From assembly GCA_902493835.1 (NCBI GenBank), contig CABURG010000070.1, forward strand, positions 1 through 8,518: 8,518 nucleotides of DNA, in the 5' to 3' direction. The DNA comes from an uncultured Collinsella sp. Lineage in GTDB: Bacteria; Actinomycetota; Coriobacteriia; Coriobacteriales; Coriobacteriaceae. How positions within the stretch are numbered: position 1 is the first letter of the stretch; every line of letters begins with the position of its first letter. This document shows positions 1-5,989 of this stretch, one piece after another. A program made the position numbers and the translations under genes. The notes beneath the pieces are model-generated. The model did not search any database, was not told the origin of the DNA, and worked only from the letters and a program-made list of their open reading frames with translations.

Positions 1-38
1 CCGCGCCGCCCGGGCAGACGAACCGGGATACAGGCCCG

Positions 39-2339
39 CTACTTGATCTTGGTCGTGCCTGGCGCCAGGTTGGGGTCGGTCTCGTTAGCCTCGGTCTGGA
101 AGTGCTCGGTATAGACGTTCTTGCCGTCGCGGAACATCTCGTAGTACTGCATCTTGGCGTAATCCTCGCGCGCCTTGGTGGCGGCTGCGGCCTCGGCGTC
201 GTCACCGGTGACGTTGGAGGAGAGCGCCCAGCGCAGGCTGGCGTCCTCGTAGCCGACGGAGTTGATGGCGGGCAGCGACTCGCGTAGCGTCATGTGCGCC
301 TTCTGATAGTCGGAAAGCGGGGCGCCGATCAGCTGCATAAGCTGCGTGGACAGGTAGTTGGTGGACAGGTCGTCGACCTCGCTCGTCTGGTCGCAACCGG
401 CAACGTCGTAGTTAGCCCAAATGATGTAGTCGGTTTGCCACAGGCGCTCCTGATGCGTAGCGTCGTCCTCGCCGGTAAACCACTTATCGTTGAACTTGGA
501 CGGGAAGAACGGCTGGTGATCGCCCCAGAACACCACGACCACCTTACGGTCGAGCTTGCTCAGGGCGTTGAGGAAGTAGCGCAGCGCCTGGTCGGACTGC
601 TCGATGCACGAGACGTACTCGTCGACATCGGACAGCGTGCCGTCCTCGACGGTCTTGGCGTCCAGGTCGGTCGTGTCGATATTCAGGTGCATCTGCTTGT
701 CGACCGGCAGCAGGCCCGTATCGTAGCCCGAGTGGTTCTGCATGGTCACGTCGAAGATAAACTGCGGATCGGCGTTCTGGTCGAGCAGCTCAAGAATCTT
801 GTCGTAGGTCGCCTGGTCGGTCACCATGCCGCGCAGGGTGTCGGCGCCCTGGAAGTCGTTGATGGACAGGAACTGGTCAAAGCCAAAGTCCTTGTAGACG
901 TTCTCGCGGTTCCAGTTGGTGGCGTGGTTGGGGTGCATGGCCGTGGTGGAATAGCCGAGCGATTTGAACTGTTCTGCCAGATTCCCGGTCGTTTCCATGT
1001 TGTAGATGGTGTAGGGGTACACGCCCGAGCCCAGGTTGGCCATGGAGTTGCCGGTCATAAACTCAAACTCGGTATTGGCGGTACCGCCGCCGTAGGCGCT
1101 CACATAGAGCTTGCCGCGGCTGAGGCAGTTGGACAGGTTCTTAAAGTACTGCGGGCCCTCGTAGCCGGCGCGCATGTTCTGGTAGATGGACAGGTCCGAG
1201 AAGGTCTCGTTCATGATGGCGATGACCGTGGGCTTCTCGCTGTCGAACTGCTCCTTTGCGGCGGCGCGCTCGTCACTTTTGGCGGCCTCGGACTTGTCGT
1301 AGGCCTTGGCGTACTTTTTGAGTGTGGCCTTGGCATCGTCGACGGAGTAGTCGGCGGGTTTGGGCGGCTTGATGGACTGCGCTGCGCTAATGAAAGCGGG
1401 CAGGTAGCCCTCGCGCCAGTAGCTCTCGAGCGGGCGCCAGGTGTAGACAGTGATGCCGAGGGTGTTGTAGTAGTCGATGAGCGTGACGTGTGCGGTCACA
1501 CCGCCCAGGCACAGCACGGCGACGAGCAGGTTGGTGAGCAGGATGCGCTTGGCGTTGGCGGCGCCCTTCTGACGGTGCGGTGCCACCAGGCCGGCGTACT
1601 CGCATAGCAGCATAGCGATGGCGGTAAAGCCCATGGACAGCACGCAGAACAGCGAGATGGAGAAGGTGTAGCCGGTGCCGGCGACCGCGGCGGCGGTGGA
1701 GATGGCCGAAAGGTCGCCCGGTTGGATGGGCATGGATTTAAACGTGATGACGAAGAACTCGGCAATGCCCAGGACAAAGAGGGCAAAGGCCAGGACCGCG
1801 GGAGCTGCACCGTGGCGCTGGAACAGGAAGAACAGGCCGACCATGAGCGTGGTGATGATGGCCCACTCGAGCAGGATGCACAGGGGGTAGACCCAGGTAA
1901 AGTCGTGGTTGGACGAGACCTCCATGCCCAGCAGCGCAAAGACGCCGGCGAGCAGCAGGCACAGGACGGCGGCGACGAGCGGTTTGCCCACAAAGGCGCC
2001 GCGCAAACGAGCGAGCTTGCCGGTGGGGGCGGGCGCATCGGCCGAGGCGAACGCAAAGACGCGCGGGGCGATGCGGTCGCGGGCGATACTGGCCCAGGCG
2101 CAGCCGGTGAGGATGGCATTGGTCAGGATGAGCATCACAAAGGCGAGCGGCTCGTTTTGAGCGACGAGGCCCACGGTGCCCCAAATAGTCAAAAAGACCT
2201 GGAACAGGCCGAAGGCGACGCTCCACCCAAGAGCGCTTTTGGCAACGGTGCCCGACTGAGCGCGAATGGCCTTGGCCTCGCGCAAGACAAGGTAGACGGT
2301 CGCCGCAAGACCGACGAGCGAGATGGCGGCAGCGAACAT
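39..2339 (-). CDS. LTA synthase-like / sulfatase-fold membrane phosphotransferase
   Basis: Likely moves a phosphoglycerol-type (or related phospho-) group from a lipid donor onto a cell-envelope polymer, outside the membrane. The product is 766 residues from an ATG with GAGGAG seven bases upstream; a GTG five codons earlier overlaps that site and is less likely. I see about eight hydrophobic spans (roughly 1-19, 37-59, 64-83, 122-137, 147-174, 179-203, 213-242, 265-288). Basic loops after spans 1, 3, 5 and 7 place the C-terminal domain outside by the positive-inside rule. The catalytic domain starts near 368: PTVIAIMNETFSD (metal-binding Glu378), GGGTANTEFEFMTG (probable nucleophile Thr420), HPNHATNWNR (Arg478), MQNH (His536) and WGDHQP (Asp607, His608), all in LtaS family order. 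S. aureus LtaS has five spans, so the membrane part is larger here. Family is well supported; the substrate (LTA, teichoic acid or glycolipid decoration) is not. Its divergent neighbour gives no functional clue. Confidence 0.9.
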   Translation of the reverse strand: MFAAAISLVGLAATVYLVLREAKAIRAQSGTVAKSALGWSVAFGLFQVFLTIWGTVGLVAQNEPLAFVMLILTNAILTGCAWASIARDRIAPRVFAFASADAPAPTGKLARLRGAFVGKPLVAAVLCLLLAGVFALLGMEVSSNHDFTWVYPLCILLEWAIITTLMVGLFFLFQRHGAAPAVLAFALFVLGIAEFFVITFKSMPIQPGDLSAISTAAAVAGTGYTFSISLFCVLSMGFTAIAMLLCEYAGLVAPHRQKGAANAKRILLTNLLVAVLCLGGVTAHVTLIDYYNTLGITVYTWRPLESYWREGYLPAFISAAQSIKPPKPADYSVDDAKATLKKYAKAYDKSEAAKSDERAAAKEQFDSEKPTVIAIMNETFSDLSIYQNMRAGYEGPQYFKNLSNCLSRGKLYVSAYGGGTANTEFEFMTGNSMANLGSGVYPYTIYNMETTGNLAEQFKSLGYSTTAMHPNHATNWNRENVYKDFGFDQFLSINDFQGADTLRGMVTDQATYDKILELLDQNADPQFIFDVTMQNHSGYDTGLLPVDKQMHLNIDTTDLDAKTVEDGTLSDVDEYVSCIEQSDQALRYFLNALSKLDRKVVVVFWGDHQPFFPSKFNDKWFTGEDDATHQERLWQTDYIIWANYDVAGCDQTSEVDDLSTNYLSTQLMQLIGAPLSDYQKAHMTLRESLPAINSVGYEDASLRWALSSNVTGDDAEAAAATKAREDYAKMQYYEMFRDGKNVYTEHFQTEANETDPNLAPGTTKIK

Positions 2340-2552
2340 GCTGAGACTCCTCACAAACTAAAACGTACGAAAGCGGGGGTTTACCCGATTGTTACCAAGA
2401 TATGCGCTGCAATTGGTGTCTGCGCACAACAACCAGCCATATTAACGCGCACGTGTGGCGGTGTGGCGCAATGTAGTGGCGACCTGCGCGATAATGGACG
2501 GGAATTACACGGAAACGTAAAGGCTTCTTAAAGAATTAGCGAGGATGAGGCG
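2340..2552. other. Divergent intergenic region, promoters not resolved
   Basis: This 213-bp gap separates the divergent LTA-synthase-like and nitroreductase genes and must hold promoters for both. GATAAT at 2490-2495 is a possible plus-strand -10 but lacks a credible -35 at 17 bp. CATATT near 2438-2444 lies 19 bp from a TTGGTG. TTCTT-A-AAGAA at 2525-2535 is a small dyad just before the nitroreductase ribosome binding site and could be an operator or chance. I see no RNA gene, riboswitch or extra coding region here. Confidence 0.4.
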
Positions 2553-3425
2553 ATGAACGAGCAGGTTTGCAAGGCGGACATGGGCGGCGACGGAGCTGCG
2601 GTCGTGGATACGTGCGGCTATCCGGTCGAGACTACGGGCAATGCGGTGCTGGACATTTTGGAGCACCGTTCATCCACGCGCGCTTTTGCGCGCGATGACA
2701 ACGACCGTCCCGTAGCGGTGACCGACGAGCAGCGGGCGGCGATCTTACATGCGGCGAGTCGCGCACCGTCGGCGGGCGCCATGATGATGTATTCCATCGT
2801 GAGCATTCGCGAGCAGGCCAGGCTGGACCGTCTGGCCGACCTGTGCGACCATCAGCCCATGATCGCCAAGGCGCCCTGGGCACTTATATTTGTAGTCGAC
2901 TATGCCAAGTGGATCGATCTGTTTGAGCATGTGGGCTGCTTTGAGCCCGAGTTTGTAGAGCGCACGGGCAAGTCGCCCCGTCGTGCGCCGGGTCTGGGCG
3001 ACTTTGCCATCGCGGCGCAGGATGCCGTGATCGCCGCGCAAAACGCCGTGGTTGCCGCCGAGGCTCTGGGTCTGGGGAGCTGCTATATCGGTGATATCGT
3101 CGAGAATGCCGAGGAAGTTGCCGAGCTGCTCGATCTGCCGCCCTATACCATGCCGCTGTCGATGCTCATCATCGGCACGCCCCGCAAGGAACGCCCGGCT
3201 ATTGCGCATCCCGTGGTGAACCTGGTGCACGAGGAGCGCTACTGCCGCGCCGATGCTGCGACCATGGACGCGCAGGTGGCCGAGATGGACGCGATGTTCC
3301 GTCCGCATGCCCGCGAGGTAGGCGAGCGCGTGGTGGATATCTACACCCGCAAGCACACGAGCCCCTTTATGGCCGAGATGAGCCGCTCCATGGAGTGGTG
3401 GTTCAAAAATTGGCTTGGAAAATGA
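2553..3425 (+). CDS. Nitroreductase-family FMN oxidoreductase
   Basis: A probable FMN-dependent NAD(P)H oxidoreductase of the nitroreductase superfamily, 290 residues, cytoplasmic. The fold signature is the HRSSTRAF segment at 38-45 (FMN-phosphate-binding Arg/Ser). It is followed by the SRAPSAG segment at 69-75, APWALIFVVD near 107-116, an alanine-rich helix with LGLGSCYIGD at 172-181, and LIIGTPRKERP near 205-215. These resemble the NfsA/Frp branch. The C-terminal tail, with YTRKHTSPFMAEMSRSM, is typical of longer Frp-like members. About 29 residues precede the conserved core and include two cysteines; that extension is unusual and may be dispensable. The ATG has GAGG at 2541-2544, eight bases upstream. 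No partner gene shows its physiological substrate (nitro compounds, quinones, flavins or other). A large palindrome begins two bases after the stop codon. Confidence 0.9.
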   Translation: MNEQVCKADMGGDGAAVVDTCGYPVETTGNAVLDILEHRSSTRAFARDDNDRPVAVTDEQRAAILHAASRAPSAGAMMMYSIVSIREQARLDRLADLCDHQPMIAKAPWALIFVVDYAKWIDLFEHVGCFEPEFVERTGKSPRRAPGLGDFAIAAQDAVIAAQNAVVAAEALGLGSCYIGDIVENAEEVAELLDLPPYTMPLSMLIIGTPRKERPAIAHPVVNLVHEERYCRADAATMDAQVAEMDAMFRPHAREVGERVVDIYTRKHTSPFMAEMSRSMEWWFKNWLGK

Positions 3426-3426
3426 C

Positions 3427-3461
3427 GAATGTGACAAAGGGACAGTCCCTTTGTCACATTC
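3427..3461. repeat. 35-nt near-perfect palindrome, REP-like hairpin
   Basis: Two 17-nt arms pair without mismatch around one central A (3444): left arm GAATGTGACAAAGGGAC, right arm its exact complement. As RNA it would fold into about a 16-bp stem with a three-base CAG loop. It starts two bases after the nitroreductase stop, so it may stabilise that mRNA's 3' end or act as a bidirectional hairpin. No T-run follows on the plus strand, so it is not a standard intrinsic terminator. The ACAAAGG...CCTTTGT core is shared with the hairpin at 5923-5961, suggesting a dispersed family like the REP elements linked to RAYT (Y1 transposase) proteins. That family link is from memory, not a search. Confidence 0.8.
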
Positions 3462-3489
3462 CATATCGCCGAGGTGGCTTAAAGGCCGT

Positions 3490-3501
3490 ATAAATGTTTA
3501 T
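3490..3501. promoter_or_regulatory. AT-rich dyad, candidate operator upstream of kup
   Basis: ATAAA-TG-TTTAT is a perfect 5-bp inverted repeat in an AT-rich island, about 45 bp upstream of the kup -10 box. Extended to 3489 it contains TTTATA on the minus strand, like the T-rich TTTATA/TTTACA half-sites bound by E. coli KdpE. A KdpE-type regulator is encoded downstream, so an activator site is plausible. A site this short in AT-rich DNA can also arise by chance. Confidence 0.25.
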
Positions 3502-3520
3502 CTAGCTGGGAAAACAGTGC

Positions 3521-3549
3521 CATTCAAACATGGGCCGATTACCTATAAT
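3521..3549 (+). promoter_or_regulatory. Probable kup promoter
   Basis: TATAAT at 3544-3549 matches the sigma-70-type -10 consensus exactly. The -35 is poor: CATTCA at 17-bp spacing or TTCAAA at 15 bp, suggesting an activator-dependent promoter. Transcription would start near 3556, leaving a leader of about 29 nt, too short for a riboswitch. The next ORF begins at 3585 with a strong ribosome binding site. Confidence 0.5.
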
Positions 3550-3566
3550 TCCTTCGAACATTAAAG

Positions 3567-3579
3567 TTGGGAGGAAACC
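3567..3579 (+). promoter_or_regulatory. kup ribosome binding site, duplicated leader motif
   Basis: TTGGGAGGAAACC contains a strong Shine-Dalgarno core (GGAGG at 3570-3574), ten bases before the kup ATG. The same 13 bases recur at 5669-5681 before the small membrane protein. This site excludes the upstream in-frame TTG at 3567, which would lie inside it. Confidence 0.75.
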
Positions 3580-3584
3580 GGCTT

Positions 3585-5612
3585 ATGGAACAAAAGGCCA
3601 AGGAGGCAGCTTCGCACGCTGCGATTCCTGTGAGCATCTCGGCGATGCTCGTCACGCTGGGCGTGGTGTACGGCGATATCGGCACCAGCCCTATGTATGT
3701 AACCAAGGCGCTCGTTGCCGGCAACGGCGGCATCGGAAGCGTCACGGAGGAGTTCGTGCTCGGCGCGCTCTCCCTTGTCGTGTGGACGGTCACGCTGCTG
3801 ACCACCATCAAGTATGTGCTCATCTCGCTGCGCGCCGATAACCATGGTGAGGGCGGCATCTTTGCCCTGTACAGCCTGGTCAAGCGCTGCGGCAAGTGGC
3901 TCATCATCCCCGCCATGTTGGGTGGCGCCGCGCTGCTCGCCGACGGCATCCTGACGCCTGCCGTTACCGTTACCACGGCCATCGAGGGCCTGCGCACCAT
4001 CCCGGCGGTCCATGCCGTGCTGGGCGATGACCAGGGCCGCGTCGTCGCCATTACGCTCGCCATCATCATCGTGCTCTTCTTGGTACAGCGCATCGGTACG
4101 GCCAAGATCGGTCACGCCTTTGGCCCCATCATGACGCTGTGGTTCCTGTTCCTGGGCGGCACGGGTCTTTTCTTTGTTTTCCAGCACCCCGCCGTGCTGC
4201 TGTGCCTCAACCCGGTGCGCGGCATCGCCTTTTTGCTGAGCCCCAACAACCACGCGGGTATCATGATTCTGGGCAGTTGCTTCCTCGCCACCACCGGTGC
4301 CGAGGCGCTCTACTCCGACATGGGCCACGTCGGCCGCGGCAACATCTACGCTACCTGGCCGTTCGTTAAGTGCTGCCTGCTGCTTTCCTATATGGGCCAG
4401 GGCGCTTGGCTTATGAACAACGCTGCCAACCCCGAGCTCATGGGCATTGCCGACCTCAACCCGTTCTACCAGATGCTCGCCCCGGGCCTGCGTCCCTTTG
4501 CCGTAGGCCTTTCCACCGTCGCGGCCATCATTGCCTCGCAGGCGCTCATCACCGGCGCATTCTCGCTGGTGTCCGAGGCCAGCCGTCTGGACCTCATGCC
4601 GCACATGCAGGTCTTCTACCCTGCCGAGACCAAGGGCCAGCTCTACATCCCCATGGTCAACAACGTCATGCTTGTCGGCTGCGTCATCGTGGTGCTGCTG
4701 TTCCAGAACTCGGCGCATATGGAAGCCGCGTACGGCCTTGCCATTACGCTGACTATGATGTGCACCACGCTGCTGCTCTTCTTCTACCTGCACGAGGAGC
4801 GCAAGCTCAAGGTTGCTCCGTGGATCTTCGCGGCCTTCTTCCTTTTGCTCGAAGGCTTCTTCTTCGTGAGCTCGCTCACCAAGTTCTTCCACGGCGGCTA
4901 TTTCACCATCCTCATGGCTGCACTCATCATGGGCATTATGGTGTGCTGGTACAACGGCACGGCGGTCGAGCAGCGCCAGTTTACGCTGCTGCCGCTGCGC
5001 AGCTACCTGCCGCAGCTCAAGCGCCTGCGCGACGACGACCGTTACGAGCGCATGAGTGACAACGTCGTGTACCTGACCAAGGACACCCATACCGACTACA
5101 TCGACCGCGATATCGTCTATTCGATCTTGGACAAGCATCCCAAGCGTGCCCGCGCCTGGTGGTTTGTGAATGTCGAGACCATGGACGAACCGCATACCTT
5201 TGCCTATTCGGTCGAGACGTTCGGCACCGACTACGTGTTCCGTGTGCATCTGTACCTGGGCTACAAGATCAACCAGCGCGTCAATGCCTACCTGCGTCAG
5301 GTTGTTCAGGACCTGGCTGCCACCGGCGAGCTGCCGCCGCAGACGCATGACTACTCGGTCTACAAGGATCCGGGTAACATCGGCACGTTCAAGTTCGTCC
5401 TGATTCGTAAGCTTCTGGCGCCTGAAAGCGATGTGGAGCCGAGCGAGCGTACGGCCATCACGCTCAAGTACATCATTCGCCGCGCCGCCGGCACGCCCGC
5501 GCGTTGGTACGGCCTGGAGAACTCCAACGTGAGCTTTGAGTACGTGCCGCTGTTCACCAAGTTCAAGGCCGTGAACAAGATGCAGCGCCTGGCTCCCAAC
5601 GAGCGGCCGTAG
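3585..5612 (+). CDS. kup: Kup-type potassium uptake transporter
   Basis: A K+ (probably K+/H+) symporter of the KUP/HAK/KT family in the cytoplasmic membrane, 675 residues, within the family's usual range. Signature blocks occur in order: VVYGDIGTSPMY (Asp31), LSLVVWTVTLLTTIKYVLISLRADN then HGEGGIFAL (83-95), LLADGILTPAVT (Asp120) and TTGAEALYSDMGHVG (Glu240). Asp31, Asp120 and Glu240 appear to match E. coli Kup Asp23, Glu116 and Glu229, residues reported as important for transport; the alignment is by eye. About twelve membrane spans occupy 17-460. A cytoplasmic C-terminal domain of about 200 residues follows, with RxxWWFVNVET-like and YGLENSNVSFEYVPL-like strands. The ATG at 3585 is preferred over TTG at 3567 because GGGAGG (3569-3574) lies between them. 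The gene has its own promoter candidate. No terminator separates it from the small ORF 69 bp downstream. Confidence 0.96.
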   Translation: MEQKAKEAASHAAIPVSISAMLVTLGVVYGDIGTSPMYVTKALVAGNGGIGSVTEEFVLGALSLVVWTVTLLTTIKYVLISLRADNHGEGGIFALYSLVKRCGKWLIIPAMLGGAALLADGILTPAVTVTTAIEGLRTIPAVHAVLGDDQGRVVAITLAIIIVLFLVQRIGTAKIGHAFGPIMTLWFLFLGGTGLFFVFQHPAVLLCLNPVRGIAFLLSPNNHAGIMILGSCFLATTGAEALYSDMGHVGRGNIYATWPFVKCCLLLSYMGQGAWLMNNAANPELMGIADLNPFYQMLAPGLRPFAVGLSTVAAIIASQALITGAFSLVSEASRLDLMPHMQVFYPAETKGQLYIPMVNNVMLVGCVIVVLLFQNSAHMEAAYGLAITLTMMCTTLLLFFYLHEERKLKVAPWIFAAFFLLLEGFFFVSSLTKFFHGGYFTILMAALIMGIMVCWYNGTAVEQRQFTLLPLRSYLPQLKRLRDDDRYERMSDNVVYLTKDTHTDYIDRDIVYSILDKHPKRARAWWFVNVETMDEPHTFAYSVETFGTDYVFRVHLYLGYKINQRVNAYLRQVVQDLAATGELPPQTHDYSVYKDPGNIGTFKFVLIRKLLAPESDVEPSERTAITLKYIIRRAAGTPARWYGLENSNVSFEYVPLFTKFKAVNKMQRLAPNERP

Positions 5613-5668
5613 TCGACGCTCGAGGTTTGTCTGCGAACGGGCGGGCTTGTGTTGACGGGGATTGAGTC

Positions 5669-5681
5669 TTGGGAGGAAACC
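5669..5681 (+). promoter_or_regulatory. Ribosome binding site of the small membrane protein gene
   Basis: TTGGGAGGAAACC is identical to the kup site at 3567-3579. GGAGG (5672-5676) lies five bases before the ATG at 5682. A strong site at good spacing is the main evidence that the short ORF is translated and fixes its start over the in-frame TTG at 5649. Confidence 0.75.
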
Positions 5682-5876
5682 ATGGATGCAAAGGTGCTTG
5701 ACGGTTGCGATCTTGCGACCGAGCTGGTGCGTGAGGTACGCGCCGATGCTGCCGAAGATCGGTTCTTTACGAATCGGGCCAACATGGACATGGCCGACCG
5801 CGTGATTTCGATCGTGGTGACGGTGCTTGTCGCGGCGTGCGTGTGCGCACTGCTCGCGCACGTGCTGTTTGTCTAA
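5682..5876 (+). CDS. Small single-pass membrane protein, function unknown
   Basis: 64 residues, not recognised as a named family. Residues 1-40 are polar and probably helical, with acidic and basic residues (LATELVREVRADAAEDR) and one cysteine. Residues 41-63 form one hydrophobic span with two cysteines (53, 55), and the protein ends almost directly after it. Arg40 just before the span, with other basic residues upstream, suggests a cytoplasmic N-terminus and a tail-anchored form. It lies 69 bp after kup with no terminator between and 113 bp before the KdpD-like kinase. It has a strong ribosome binding site identical over 13 bases to that of kup. By position it could be an accessory or regulatory subunit of Kup, loosely analogous to small KdpF in KdpFABC, or a partner of the kinase. 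Neither is shown by sequence. KdpF is shorter (about 30 residues) and not evidently similar. Confidence 0.75.
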   Translation: MDAKVLDGCDLATELVREVRADAAEDRFFTNRANMDMADRVISIVVTVLVAACVCALLAHVLFV

Positions 5877-5907
5877 CGTCCGCAGGTTGCAAAGGCTTTA
5901 CACTTGG

Positions 5908-5969
5908 AACCACCACAAGGGGAAACCACCACAAAGGTGCCTGTCCCCTTTGTGGTGGTTTTTGTTTTT
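5908..5969 (+). terminator. Hairpin with T-runs: probable terminator/attenuator
   Basis: Arms AAACCACCACAAAGG (5923-5937) and its exact complement (5947-5961) give a 15-bp stem with a 9-nt loop, TGCCTGTCC. T-runs (TTTTTGTTTTT) at 5959-5969 overlap the end of the stem, the layout of an intrinsic terminator. A second copy of the left arm, AACCACCACAAGGGG (5908-5922), lies immediately upstream at a 16-base period. It could pair with the same right arm (one bulged T), giving two mutually exclusive stems. The core ACAAAGG...CCTTTGT matches the palindrome at 3427-3461 while the outer arms differ. Located between the small ORF and the kinase gene, it would end or attenuate kup transcription, with the kinase expressed by readthrough or an unseen promoter. 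Confidence 0.65.
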
Positions 5970-5989
5970 GAGAGAGGGGCGGAACGCTG

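Noticed and set aside
294..1607. Long plus-strand ORF (437 codons) inside the LTA-synthase-like gene
   Set aside because: It is antisense to a gene with intact catalytic motifs, has a low-complexity Val/Gly/Ala-rich product, and reflects GC-biased third positions.
2339..2354. GTG start five codons upstream for the LTA-synthase-like gene
   Set aside because: The GAGGAG ribosome binding site overlaps the GTG and is well spaced for the ATG instead.
3468..3486. tRNA D-arm-like string (GCCGAGGTGGCTTAAAGGC)
   Set aside because: Resembles the D-arm of Ser/Leu tRNAs, but no acceptor, anticodon or T arms follow, so it is chance or at most a remnant.
3426..3584. Possible ydaO (c-di-AMP) riboswitch before kup
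   Set aside because: K+ transporter genes often carry one, but the leader from the TATAAT promoter is about 29 nt and I see none of the conserved multi-stem motifs.
5653..5658. TTGACG as a -35 for the small ORF
   Set aside because: No acceptable -10 occurs 16-18 bases downstream; the ribosome binding site occupies that place.
3561..5861. Minus-strand ORF of 766 codons covering all of kup and part of the small ORF
   Set aside because: Its product is His/Gln/Arg/Asp-rich without any domain; it mirrors the codon bias of kup. Its length is striking but expected in such GC-rich genes.
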